In this document: one piece after another, positions 22,763 through 34,320 of the stretch
Layout of the letters: each line of letters starts with the position of its first letter
Position numbering within the stretch: position 1 is the stretch's first letter
From: Petunia secreta
Taxonomy: Eukaryota > Streptophyta > Magnoliopsida > Solanales > Solanaceae
Direction: 5' to 3'
DNA length: 64,000 nucleotides
Assembly: GCA_029990175.1 (NCBI GenBank)
Contig: JARKIP010000042.1
Span: 124,001-188,000, forward strand
The notes under the pieces: generated by a model
Seen by the model: only the letters and a program-made list of their open reading frames with translations
Databases searched by the model: none
Told to the model about the DNA's origin: nothing
Translations under genes and position numbers: made by a program

Positions 22763-23690
22763 CGAAGACCAATTCGATAAGCATCACAGTAAATGACATA
22801 GTCCTCAGATCCCTCTGGAAGTGTAAGTACTGGAGCTGTTATCAACCTGTTCTTTAGTTCTTGGAAGCTGTGCTCGCAAGAACCAGACCACTCAAATTTA
22901 GCTGATTTCTTTGTCAATTTGTTCAGTGGAGCTGCAATGGAGGAAAAACCCTCTATAAACTTTCTGTAATAACCTGCTAAACCCAGAAAACTACGTACTT
23001 CAGTTGGCGTCGTAGGCATGGGCCAATTCTTCACAGCCTAGATCTTCTGGTCATCTATTTTAATTCTTTTTGCTGAAACTATGTGGCCAAGAAATGCCAC
23101 TGAATCTATCTAGAATTTACACTTTTGAGAACTTAGCATATAATTGTTGGTCCCGATGAGTACCCAATACTGTGCGTAGGTGCTCCGGATGCTCTGATTC
23201 AGACTTTGAATAGATGAGAATATCATCAATAAATATAATCACAAATAAATCTAAATAAGGCCTGAATACGCTGTCCATTAGATTCATAAATACTGCAAGG
23301 GCATTAGTGAGTCCAAACAACATCACTAAAAACTCATAATGGCCATTCCTAGTCCTGAATGCAGTCTTAGGTATATCAGATTTTCTAACTCTAACCTGAT
23401 GGTAGCCTGATCGCAAATCTATATTCGAGAAGCACTTGGCACCCTGGAGCTTGTCAAACTAGACATCAATCCTGGGCAGAGAGTATTTATTCTTAATAAT
23501 GACTTTATTCAGCTGTCTGTAATCTATGCACATGCGTAGAGAGCCATCTTTCTTTTCTTTTTTTTACAAATAGCATCGAGGCTCCCCACGGGGAAATGCT
23601 GGGTCTGATGAGGCCTTTATCTAACAAATCCTTCAATTGCTCCTTAAATTCTTTCTGTTATACAGGTGCCATCCTGAAGAACATGCCCCT
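22753..23690 (-). pseudogene. Reverse transcriptase of the Tekay-type element, frameshifted
   Basis: Visible blocks in order: KEQLKDLLDKGLIRPSISPW near 23640, then GYHQVRVRKSDIPKTAFRTR, HYEFLVMLFGLTNALAVF and FVIIFIDDILIYSKS (23416-23117), then NWPMPTTPTEVRSFLGLAGY (23034-22753). The IDD active site is intact. A one-base shift near 23120 ends the frame just after YAKFSK. TAG codons then replace an expected Trp or other sense codon. RT begins at about 23690, unusually close to the gag zinc knuckle. Confidence 0.88.
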
Positions 23691-23779
23691 GATGGCGTGC
23701 TGATGCTGAGCAAGCAACTGGTGATCTAGCTGGCTGGGCTGTACAACTGCCACCCCTAGGCGGGCAACCTTTCATGAAA

Positions 23780-24914
23780 TAGCTGCCTCGCGACAAATAT
23801 AACAAGTATCAACTCCTAACTGACATGGACCCAAGTGGCGTCTACCACAATCCGAACATCTGGGATATGTCTGATTGGCCGGTATAGAAGTACCACGACA
23901 CATTAATCTTGAAGTCAGTGATGTGTGACTAGATCTGGACTGAGGAGGTCTATCAGATCTAAAGCCACGAGACTATGTAGGTATACTAGCTGGTGGTTGT
24001 CTAACACTCTGCTATCTACTCGCTCCAGACGTCTCTCCAAACGAACCAGAAAATCTGCCCCTCTTGTCTAGCACTTTATCCCTGTCGGCTCTATTTCTGC
24101 TTCCTCTCCTCAAGTAACAAAGCAAATGCCTGAATGTTATGTTCATACATGACTGCATAGCAACTGTCATACGCTCGTTCACTAGGTGTGGAGCTAGTCC
24201 CACTATATACTTGTGAATTCTATCCTCCATACTCACTACCACCGTAAGGGCAAACCATGCTAAAGAACTAAAGCAATAATTATACTCTTCTACACTCAAA
24301 CTTCCCTGTCTCAAGGTCAGGAACTGATTAGCACGGGCTCCCTATGTCTCTATAGGCATATACTGATAAAGGAAGGTATCTGAGAATTCCTTCCAAGTCG
24401 TGGGAGTAGCATCAGGCCGTATAGATAGCTCCCATGTCTGGTATCACCCTGCTGCTAGGTTATGCAATCTGAATGCAGCCAACTCTACTAACTCTGTGTC
24501 TGACACGTGCATAACCCTCAACACTCTAGCTATCCTCAATAGAAAATCCTGAGGGTCTTCTCCTGTACGGGATCCGGTAAAGACTGTAGGCTCTAGCCTG
24601 ATAAAATCATTGATCCTGGATCCAACATCTCCCTGGGCATCTGCACGGTGTTGTCTAGTCTGAGCAACTACAACACTAGTCGATAATCTGATGGCATCCC
24701 TCATTTCCTGCCCCTGACTATCAGGCTAAGAAGGTGGAGGTATAGTAGCTGCAGTACCTCTAATATCACCCTGAACTGATAGGATCTGTGAGGCCTCGGA
24801 TGGAGCCTCAGGTCTGGACTCCTCACTCTCATCCACCTTAGGTGGCACTCTACTAATACCCTGGCCGGCAATAACCTTGCCCTTCTGGGCAGCTGTTAGT
24901 TTCTTTGGCGGCAT
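23780..24914 (-). pseudogene. gag of the Tekay-type element, one frame with several stops
   Basis: It starts MPPKKLTAAQKGKVIAGQ at 24914, a typical chromovirus gag start. One frame runs through VFTGSRTGEDPQDFLLRIAR, ANQFLTLRQGSLSVEEYN and VVSMEDRIHKYIVGLAPHLV to a zinc-knuckle region (CSDCGRRHLGPC and CYICR near 23800-23860). In-frame stops lie at 24726-24728 (TAG), 24444-24446 (TGA, probably a Trp codon), 24342-24344 (TAG) and 24012-24014 (TAG). All other residues fit the family well, so the decay is mainly by point changes. Confidence 0.88.
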
Positions 24915-25097
24915 CGCTTTGCTGAAATTACTATTATTAGAGGGCTGAATTCTATAATCATGGCTCTATCGCACGATCTAGAGAAGAAAGAAAGACAACT
25001 GTCCTGAAGTGCCTTGTAGCCTCCTGTTTAAAAGTATGGCGCGCAACATACTCCTAAACAAGACTCTACTAGACACGGCCTGTAGACACCCTAGGAC

Positions 25098-25115
25098 TGA
25101 ACTGCTCTGATACCA
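25098..25115 (-). promoter_or_regulatory. Primer-binding site, initiator tRNA-Met type
   Basis: The minus strand reads TGGTATCAGAGCAGTTCA, complementary to the 3' end of plant initiator tRNA-Met (TGGTATCAGAGC). It lies four bases inside the 5' LTR. Confidence 0.93.
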
Positions 25116-25119
25116 CTTT

Positions 25120-27665
25120 TGTCACGACCCAACCTAGGGTCACGACGGATGACCAACACTAAGTATCGATCATCATTAATTCTGCTGATAATCTGCTAAC
25201 CATTATAACTGATAAATAGAATAAGCATAAACCTAGCTGATAAGGAGTATGCAATGCAAATAGCTGACAAGGCTAACATAAGCTGACATACATAACATAC
25301 TGACTGCACCACACAGAGACATATCTACAGGCCTCTAAGAGTGATGAACTGAATATACAAAGGATGAGATAAGACCCCGCCATACCCAAGTTGGCTGACT
25401 GTACACATACCAAAAGATAAGTAACTCCGGGAGTAAGCGGAGTGAGTCCAGTAGCTGATAGATGGCCTACTAACATGGTCCAAGCATTGATCTATCTGCA
25501 CCTGCGCGGCATGAAACGCAGCGCCCCAGAAAAGGGCGTGAGTACGATATGTACCAAGTATGTAAGGCATGGGCATATAATATGTCATAGCTGAATGAAA
25601 CTGTAGGCTGGAATATAAATATGTAAACATGAGCTGGAGCATAGCAATATAGCTGGAAATCTGAAGAACGTACTAAACATGATATGAATATAAGCTGAAG
25701 TCTAGCTGAATCTGAACCTGAAGACTGAGCTGAACTATACTGATAAATAACTGTAATATGACTGATAGCTGGTTACTAGAAACTGGAACTGATAACTGTC
25801 AACTGATACTGACGCTAAGAACTGGTGGCTGATAACTGAGAACTGATAACTGTCAACTGAGCTAAAGCTGAGCTGTTATCTGAACTGGTACCTGTCTGGT
25901 GTTATGGGCTATATCCCCCCAAATCAGGTAACTGAACATCTGAACTAGTACCCGTCTGGCGTTATGGGCTGTATCCCCCCAAATCAGGTACTGAAAATCG
26001 GAACTAGCCTCATGTATAATCATGCAGTGCATACTGTGGCTATATACGCATATATAACAAACCTGGTGGGTGTTATGGGCTATATCCCCCCCAGCCAGTA
26101 ATATCTAGTCTCTCTGGTCAGAGTGTGTGAATGACACCCGGTCACACTAGGTGTTTCAACTCCCGCCTGAACCAGAGGGGCTGTATCCCCCAGACGGGTA
26201 GTATCACACGCGACCGGACTGTGTGTCCAATGTCCAGCCTCTATGGGGGACTCCAAATCACACATAACATGATCACAATATAAGCATAAGCATGTATGAG
26301 GCATAACACATGTGGCGACAATATATATGGACTCAAAAGAATGATAAGAAAACTCTGGATGGAATTGTAGACACAACCTGAAACTTAGAATTTATCTAAC
26401 TCTTTGATTTTTATAAAAATTTCGGCAGATTTTCCTCTGAAACTGGATGATCCGCAAAACAGAACCAACACTATACTATACACGGGAATGGATACCCGGA
26501 TAAACTGATAACATAAACATGTTAAACGGATAACAAGATGAGACAACTGGATGACATAACAAATGCGCAGATAGAATGTCTGGACAGAACCACTGTCCTG
26601 ACTTTCAACCTAATTTTCAGAGTGTAGATCAAAGTTATAGACTTCATAGCCTCATGAAAGTTTTAGATATATGTCTTAGGGTTCTGGGGATTCTTAAATA
26701 ATCTAAATATCAATTTTGTACAAGGAGTTATGATCAATATACTAATAACTGTCCAAAGATCAAAACAATTTTCCAGATTTTGAAACGTTTTGTCTTGCTG
26801 ATTTGGACGTCTTTCACCTTGGATTTTGGTACCAAATTAATTATATACTAGGTTTCCTTAGTACCATACAAGTTTCTCACCATAAATACTAAGATTAGAA
26901 CTAAGAAAAGCTTTAAAAGCTAAAAGATACATGCCTTGCCAAAAGAAAGGTTTAGTCTTACATACCTTTGATGTTTCTAGCTTCTAAACTTCGTTTCCTT
27001 TGAATTCCACACCTTCTAAAGCTTAAACAAGCTATAAAATAGAATTTAGATACTTTACTTAGCTATGAAGTAATTCTAAAACTCAAACTATAGACGAAAT
27101 TGAAGGTGGCATAATGTTACCCTAATCGCGTAGAGCGTTTTGACGCAATCCATCTTCCGTTTCGTGTCAAAATTGATGTTGTTTCTTCAAAATAAAAAAA
27201 TATGGATTAAAACTGAAGTAAGGTCTGTTTAAGTCATGGTTTTACTGGAAATGTCGAGAGAGAGAGAGAAATTTCTCTTTTATAATAAAAACATTTCATT
27301 TCTAGCCCTCTTTTGCGCTTATGTCCTTTTTTCTGGTCTGACTTCTGACGCTCATATCTTTTTATCTATAAGTTATATGAGCAAACCGTTAAAAGTGTTG
27401 GAAACTACACTCCAAGACCTTCAATTTGGTATATGATATGTCCCCAAAAGACTTCATATAACACATGAAATTAATTGGTGAAAAAGCTCCGTTACAAGGC
27501 AATTCCTTAGTCGGTTTTTCCGCAACTTAAATCTGATTTTTCCCAAACTTTATATTCAACATATAAACATCATATATGGTCATATTATTACTTTAAACTC
27601 ACTTAAATCATTCTTAACATGATATTATAATGATATACGTCAATTTAGACGTACGGGGTGTAACA
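25120..27665 (-). repeat. 5' LTR of the Tekay-type element
   Basis: It has the same length and ends as 18244-20789. The differences I found by eye are about 14 substitutions and no indels. It should hold the element promoter, reading leftwards, but I could not place a TATA box with confidence. Confidence 0.95.
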
Positions 27666-27670
27666 AATAT
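27666..27670. repeat. Target-site duplication AATAT, right copy
   Basis: Matches 18239-18243 exactly. Confidence 0.95.
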
Positions 27671-29138
27671 CAACATTATGGGATTTCAAATACACCTAAT
27701 CATCAACCTTAGGGACATCCCATGTCTTCCCACTCTTTGTCACTATCGCCATTACTTGATCTTTGTCATTTCTTTTGTGTTGACTTATGTGTCACTCGGT
27801 AGTGCCCCTTGTGGCCTTTGATTGATTTGTTGTGATAAATGACTTATTTGGGACTCAAGAGGCTTAATGCAAGATGTGTGGGAGGACATGGTTTGTTAAA
27901 GGTTCATGATATCACTGGAATAGCCTTCTTTCAGTTTGAGCATTTGGCTCACCATGTCTTCCAATTTTGAGCTATCATTGCCTTCATGGTCATTTTTCTT
28001 GTAAGGGCCTTGGAACAAAAGTTTGAGAGGAACCGGCTCCTAACCCTTCTTGAGCATTGCTCCAGCTAGACCTCCCTTGGCTTTGTTTCCATTGTTTAGT
28101 TGATAGGGTATTTGGTAGCCCCCTTGATCATAGCTTCTTTGGCTTTTATAATTACTCACATAGTTGCTTCATCCTACTCTTGAATACTGAAAAATTGATT
28201 CGTGTAGTACTCCTCTTGACCATGTTGGAGAAGAGTCAAGGGAGCACCCCCCTCCCTCCCTCCACCCGTGGTCACATAACCCATATGAGCCACTTGGTGC
28301 CTGGCATTAGTCGCTTGAAGATTGTCTACCTTGTTGATCTTCTTCTCTTTTGCATGAATGCTTACTTTAGTATTATGGTTAAGGACCTCAATTGAAGTGA
28401 GAATCCTTGCCATTTTCTCATGTTGCTCCTCCATTCTCTTTATAATCATCGGATTCTTACTACCTTCATCACTTGGGTTTTGAGCTCGGGATTGCCAATC
28501 TTCGGATTGCTTAAGGACCTTGTTGAGGATGTGTTTCACTTCTTCATAGGACTTATCCATTATAGAACCTCCATAAAGGTTGTTCACTGCAGATTGGTTC
28601 ATCTTGTTCAACTCTTGATAAAAGCATTGCAAGAGCATATCATCACCAAACTATGAGTTGGGCACTCAAGTAACACATTTTGAAAACTTTCCCAAGCTTC
28701 GGAAAAAGCATCCGAGGAGTTCTGCTTGAACATATGGACTTTATCACGCAATGATGCTTGTTTACCCTTTCGCACGTACTTAGCAACGAAATTTTTCACC
28801 AAATCATGCCAAGTATAGATAGAATTCCTTGGAAACTTGTGCAACCATGCCTTGTCTTTAGCTTAAAATGAGAATGGGAACACCTAAAACCCTAGAGATT
28901 CATCGGTCATGATGGCGAACTTGTAAAGACCACAAGTTTGGAGGAAATTTTGCAAGTGTTCATTGGCATTTTCATGCTTTTCTCCTCCAAAGAAACCATT
29001 TTGTTCTAAAACATGCAAGATCACTTGAGGGGTATTGAAGGTTGTATTTCCTATAATGGGTGGAGCAACAATAGCACTTGTGAGACCTTGCACCTAAATC
29101 TCTTCATCACTTTCATCATCAACATCTTACACGGGTGG
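27671..29138 (-). pseudogene. gag core of the second Athila/Tat element
   Basis: On the minus strand the piece 29093-28884 reads VILHVLEQNGFFGGEKHENA and HLQNFLQTCGLYKF. The piece 28844-28608 reads YTWHDLVKNFVAKYVRKGKQ and SDAFSEAWESFQNVLLECPTHS. The piece 28638-28174 holds MDKSYEEVKHILNKVLKQSE. This is the capsid arrangement of Athila/Tat gag. Farther on, near 27980-27930, LEDMVSQMLKLKEG is followed by the VMAIVTKSGK motif. The frame changes between pieces, and stops interrupt, so no complete protein remains. Confidence 0.82.
29134..29138. repeat. Target-site duplication GGTGG, left copy
   Basis: GGTGG precedes the TG at 29139 and recurs at 31640-31644. Confidence 0.9.
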
Positions 29139-31639
29139 TGTCACGACCCCCAGCCTAGGGCTGCAACGGATAACCGACACTAAGTGCCGATCATCACTAA
29201 ACCTACTGATAATCTGCTAACCCGTGAGTATAATTAATAAACTGAACAAGCTTAAGCCTAGGTGATAAAAACTGTACAATCTAGAAAGCGGATAAGGCTA
29301 ATATAAGCTAACATATAAAGACATACTAACTGCACATGTTCTTCTCTGCAGGCCTCTAGGAGTGCTGAATTAAACAAGTACTATACAGGACATGGCCCTG
29401 TCATACCCAAACTAGCTGACTATACACATACCAAAAGATAAGTAACTCTGGGAGTAAGTAGAGTAACTCCAAAAGCTGATGGATTGCCAACTGATGTGGA
29501 CTAAGAGCTGATCTATCTGTACCTGCATGGCATGAAATGCAGTGCCTCAAAAAAGGGCGTGAGTAAGATATGTACAAAGTATGTAAGGCGTGAGCATATA
29601 ATATATCATATATGAATGAAACTGTAAGGCTGGAATATAATTATGGAAATCTGTGCTAAAGTATACCAATGTAGCTTGAAATCTAAAACATGAACTAAAG
29701 ATGTTCTAAATATAAACTGAAGTCTAACTAAATCTGAAAGTGAAGACTGTAATATGACTGATAACCTGTAACTAGAAACTGGAACTGATAGTTGTCAGCT
29801 AATACTGACACTAAGAACTAGTGGCTGATAACTGAGAACTGATAACTGGTACTGAGCTAAAACTGAACTGTTATCTGAACTAGTACCTGTCTGGTATTAT
29901 GGGATGTATCCTCCCAAATAGTAAGTGAAAATCTGAACTAGCCTCATGTATAATCATGCAGTGCATATTGTGACTATATACACGTATATAACAAACATGG
30001 TGGGTGTTATAGGCTATATCCTCCCCAGCCAGTAATATCTAGTCTCTCTGGTCAGAGTGTGTGAATGACACATGGTCACACTAGGTGTTTAACTCCCCCC
30101 TGAACAAAAAGGGCTGTGTCCCCAGAGGGGTAGTATTACACGTGACCGGACTGTGTGTCCAATGTCCAGCCTTTTTGGGGGACTCCCAATCACACATTAT
30201 ATGATCACAATATAAGGAAAAGCAAGTATGAGACATAATACATGAGACATAATACATGTGACAACAATAGATATGAACTCAAAGGAATGATACAAAAAAC
30301 CCTAGATGAAATTATAGACACAACCTAGAACTCAGAATTTGTCCAACTCTTTGAATTTTCATTAAAATTTTAGGAGAGCTTCCTCTAAAAGTGGATGATC
30401 CGCAAAAATAAAACCAGCACTATAATATACACGATACCCGGCTAAACTGATAACATAAACAGATTAAATGGATAAAAAGATGAGACGACCGGACGGCATA
30501 ACAAATCCACGAACAGAATCTCTGGACAGCACCACTGCCCTGTCTTGTGACCTAATTTTCAAGGTATAAATCAAAGTTATAGACTTTATAGTCTATGAAA
30601 ATAGTAGATATAAGTCTTAAAATTTCAGAAAATCTTAAATCATCTCAATATCAATTTCGTACAAAGAGTTATGCTTAAACTACTAACAACTGTCCGAAGA
30701 TAAAAATAATTTTTTCAGATTATGAAATATTTCGTGCTGCTGTTTTTGGACATCTTTCACCTTGGTTTTTTTTGTACCAAATTAAGCATATACAAGTTTC
30801 TCTTGATGCCATATAAGTTCCCCACAAGAAACACCAAGTTTGGAACTAAGACAAGGTTCAAAAGCCACAAGATATATGCCTTGTCGAAAGAAAGGTTTAG
30901 CCTTATATACCTTTGATGTTTTTTGCTTCTAAACCTTGCTTCCCTTGAATTCCAAACATTTCAAAGCTTCAACAAGCTATTGAATTCCAAACCTTCCAAA
31001 GCTTCAACAGGCTATATCAAAACAATTAGGCACTTTTCTTAGCCATGAAGTAGTTCTAAAGCTCAAGCTATAGATGAAAAGGAAGGTAGCATGACGTTAC
31101 CTTAATCTCATTTAGCGCTGTGATCCAATTCGTCTTCAATTTCGAGTTAGGATTAGTGTTCTTCCTTCAAAACCCTTAGAATGGCTCAAACTTTCCTTAA
31201 AAATCTGTTCCTATCGTGAATTTTCTGGAAATGATGAAAAAGAAGATAAGTTTTCCTTTTATATTCAAAATATTTCACTTCTAGCCCTCTTTGCGCTTAT
31301 GTCCCTTCTTCTGGCATGACTTCTGACGCTCATATCTCTTTCTCCAGACATCGTATAAGCGAATGGGAAAGAGCTTTGGAAACTACATTCTAAGACCTTC
31401 AATTTGGTAAAAGATATGTCCCAAAATGACATCGTAAAGCTTACAAATTTTATTGCTCAAAATGGCTTGTTACATGGAAATTCTCTCGATTTTCCGTAAC
31501 TTAAATCTGATTTGTCTCAAACTTTATATTCAACATCTAAATATCATATATAGTCATATTATGACTTTTGACTTACTTAAATCATGGTTAATATGTCATT
31601 AATGTAATATATATCACTTTAGACATACAGGGTGTAACA
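29139..31639 (-). mobile_element. Solo LTR of the Tekay-type family (2501 bp), older copy
   Basis: It starts TGTCACGACCCC and ends CAGGGTGTAACA in plus coordinates, with perfect GGTGG duplications. It aligns by eye along its length with the two Tekay LTRs (for example the CTAAGTGCCGATCATCAC and CTAGTCTCTCTGGTCAGAG blocks) but with many substitutions and indels. It is a solo LTR of the same family, clearly older than the intact copy next to it. Confidence 0.92.
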
Positions 31640-31644
31640 GGTGG

Positions 31645-32104
31645 ATTGAAATTCCTCCACCCGTAACATTCCTTTGATTGCGATTGACATTGCAGGCATT
31701 TCCACGATTCACATTGTCCCCATCGGTTGGCGTTCACACCTCGGCGTCCACGGTTGGCAACACCACGACCACCTCTATTAGCATGTTACTACCTCGGTTG
31801 ACATTACGTGCAACGCCATCATTAAAATTCATCCCTTTACTTGCACACTCTCAAGAGGGTCATCATCATTAGGTAGCACATTATCACCTAAGGCACCAAG
31901 AGAATTTGCCCCAATTCCTTCATTAACTTGTTCACCATATTCTTCTTGGTCATCAACACCAAGATTTTGCTCAAGTTCTTCCTCATAGTCCTCCTCATGG
32001 TCACCCAAAACTCCATCGAAGGAAATGCCTTCGTTGTCCACATGGGGACGATTATAATTGGGGTTCCGTAATGCCCGATTAGGAAAAATTTGTCGCTTAA
32101 CCAT
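31645..32104 (-). pseudogene. N-terminal gag region of the second Athila/Tat element
   Basis: The open piece 32104-31829 begins MVKRQIFPNRALRNPNYNRP, followed by a strongly acidic stretch (EEDYEEELEQNLG...) of low complexity. It begins about 100 bases inside the primer site, as expected for gag. It stops at 31829. The remainder to 31645 shows no long frame before the solo LTR. Confidence 0.65.
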
Positions 32105-32200
32105 ATTTTACCTACACAAGGAAAAATAAAGACTTAAAGTGCTAGGAATTGCAAACAAAACTAGAACTACAGGTATTCAAAACTAATAGATACAACCTTA

Positions 32201-32218
32201 GCTCTCCGGCAACGCCAA
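32201..32218 (-). promoter_or_regulatory. Primer-binding site of the second Athila/Tat element
   Basis: The minus strand reads TTGGCGTTGCCGGAGAGC, which resembles the Athila/Tat site TGGCGCCGTTGCCGGGGA with a few changes. It marks the inner end of the 5' LTR. Confidence 0.7.
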
Positions 32219-32224
32219 TTTTTA

Positions 32225-33610
32225 AAACGCTTAATCCTACACTATCAAGACTGAGGGGCGGTCGTCGAAATATAATTACCCAAAAAGAGTCGGGATCGTA
32301 TCCACAAGGAGCTAGCGACAACCTAAATTAACTTCAATAACAATCTAGCCCTAAAGTAGTGTTTGGAAGATTCCTAATTAAAAGGTGTAAAATCATAACT
32401 AAGACCAACTTTAACAGCTAACATCAAGGATAAAGTAAAGTTGTTGTAAACGATGAGTTAAAGGGTAGAGGTTTACCTACGCAAGCAAGATACACATAAT
32501 ATGGATACTAATCTCGTCTCAAAAATCTCATGTGTAAGGGTTAGTGGTTGAACTTATGTGTGTAACGCTCTAAAACTGTTAGGTGTAGAGAGCATCTACC
32601 TTGTTAAGCCTGACAGGGTAATAACAAAGCGCATAAAGACCTAGTTCTAGGACCCGAGTAGGATTAACCCTTTTTGGTTACTACTTTTAGATAGGGTAGG
32701 TTTGTGAACCAACATAACTCAAGTCCTCGCTAGTTCTTATAAACCCATGCTCTCAAATTCTATTAGGAAGATGAAAGCAAAGTGGAGTTTAGTTCAAGTC
32801 AGGCCTCACCTTAAACTTTGATAATAGAAATGATAAGAACTAGAAAAACATTCACCCATAAGTTTCATGAAACAAAATCAAGCATCCAATGTTAAATAAT
32901 CAAGTCATTGTAAACAAACCCCTAGTTTGAGTTTAACTACTCATGATAGGTTCAAACATGGAAATATAATGCACTGAAAGAGTAAGAAAAATAGTAATGG
33001 ATTAAAGAAATAAGGATTGTACTCTTACAAAATATTTTTAAACCCTTGCCTTGCACTCTAAGTTTATCAGATATCTCAAAAGTATAGAATAAGATGAAAA
33101 GATCCCTGCCTTGGAGGCCTAATGGATTATATATAGTTATGGGTTTGTATGCTAAATAACTATTTACAGGACTGCCATTTCATTCTGTTTTTAGACATTC
33201 AGCCGATTATATGGTAGCCACTTATTTCATTCGCTGGCTGCCGATGGCTATCTGCTGACTCTCCTATGTCTTCCACCTTTCAGGATCGGGGGAGCTGATG
33301 GATTGGTGAAATCAACTTTCTTCAAGATCTTGAGTATGGAGAATTCTGTAAGCATCGATGAGATCGCCTATATTCGTCGATGGCTCGGCGGCAGCAAACC
33401 AGGAAGTGCTATTTGCGGACTCCCACTTCTTCAACTATGTGAACTTTCTGCTTCCTCCGAAGGCTTCCTCTCCAATTCAGCCTATGGATTGGCGAGATTT
33501 GATATGCTTTTACGCCCTCATTTTTTCCTCTTCTGTTTTGTTGCCAAACTTGTTTGCTTTGTTGTTCTTTTCACTTCTTTTTGGCTTGTATACATTATAA
33601 ATCGTCATCA
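32225..33610 (-). mobile_element. 5' LTR of the second Athila/Tat element, approximate ends
   Basis: The inner edge follows from the primer-binding site, and the outer edge is placed at TGATGACGATTT (33610). A GGATCGTATCCACAAGG block just inside the inner edge is familiar from Athila/Tat LTRs. The plus-strand ORFs at 33303-33623 have no family match and are treated as chance. Confidence 0.5.
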
Positions 33611-33674
33611 ACTTGAAATTTGAAAAATTACATAAGCTTTTCGACTAATCACGAGCTAAAAGACTAGAAAATAT

Positions 33675-33677
33675 AAT
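33675..33677. repeat. Target-site duplication AAT, left copy
   Basis: AAT precedes CACTACAAC and recurs at 38906-38908 after GTTGTAGTG. Three-base duplications are the rule for CACTA transposons. Confidence 0.88.
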
Positions 33678-33689
33678 CACTACAACAAA

Positions 33690-34320
33690 ATGTGTTTATA
33701 GCTACGAAATCTCAGCTATAAATTTGAATAGCGTGGCTATTACCTAACAATAGCCACAAAATTTAAATATTTGTAGCTATTCATAATTTTGTAAAATTGC
33801 TTTGCCACAAAAATCAAATTGACATAGCTAATTCCTTATTTTTGTTATAAATGCTAAGTATCGTGGCAATAAGTACTAAAATAGCTACAGATTTGTTGCT
33901 ACGCTGCAAATCTATAGCTAATTATCAGTTTTTAGCCACGAGTTTGAAGTCACTGTAGCAATACAAATCTTTTAGCCACAATAAATTATTTAAAACAAAA
34001 TGTTGTAGCTAAATAATTTTTTTTGCTTCAAGTTATAAAATCTATGGCAATAATTGGCTGATAGTCAGAATTAGTTGTCAATGATAAAATGGTACAGCTA
34101 CGAGTTGAAAGCTACAAAAATACTTGTAGCTAATCATAAGTTTTTGTTACGATTGAACATCACCGTAGCAGCTTTTAAGCACAAGATATTAGTCTGTCCA
34201 TAATTTTATAATTAGAAGAATGATTTTGCTTCAATTAATACACTCGTAAAACCAATTGGGACCAATAACAATAATTGTCCACAAAATTTTAGCTATAAAA
34301 AATTTTGTAGCTAAAGTTTT
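33690..34320. repeat. 5' subterminal repeats of the first CACTA element
   Basis: Degenerate short words TAGCTAC/GTAGCTA and GCCAC/GTGGC recur every 10-30 bp in both orientations. In En/Spm elements such motifs bind the TNPA protein. Confidence 0.75.

Larger units (their letters stand above)
18244..27665 (-). mobile_element. Complete Tekay/Del-type chromovirus (9422 bp), young but coding-dead
   Basis: Two 2546-bp LTRs, a perfect AATAT duplication, an initiator-tRNA-Met-type primer site and a polypurine tract define a full-length Ty3 element on the minus strand. The internal region is 4330 bp. It encodes gag, RT, RNase H, integrase and a chromodomain, which places it with the chromoviruses, probably Tekay/Del. 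I counted about 14 differences between the LTRs by eye, roughly 0.55 percent. Despite this youth, gag and pol carry many stop codons, and the protease region seems to be absent. Confidence 0.93.
17948..33610 (-). mobile_element. Second decayed Athila/Tat element, split by a Tekay element and a solo LTR
   Basis: Reading leftwards, a 5' LTR (about 33610-32225), primer site, gag N-terminus (32104), gag core (29093-27671) and gag-pol junction (18238-17948) belong to one element. They are interrupted by 29139-31639 and by 18244-27665. Excising both insertions with their duplications restores collinearity. The element stops after KIPLVDAL near 17950, so most of pol and the 3' LTR are missing. Confidence 0.75.

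Noticed and set aside
33303..33623. Plus-strand ORF of 106 residues
   Set aside because: It lies antisense in the presumed LTR of the second Athila/Tat element and shows no motif.
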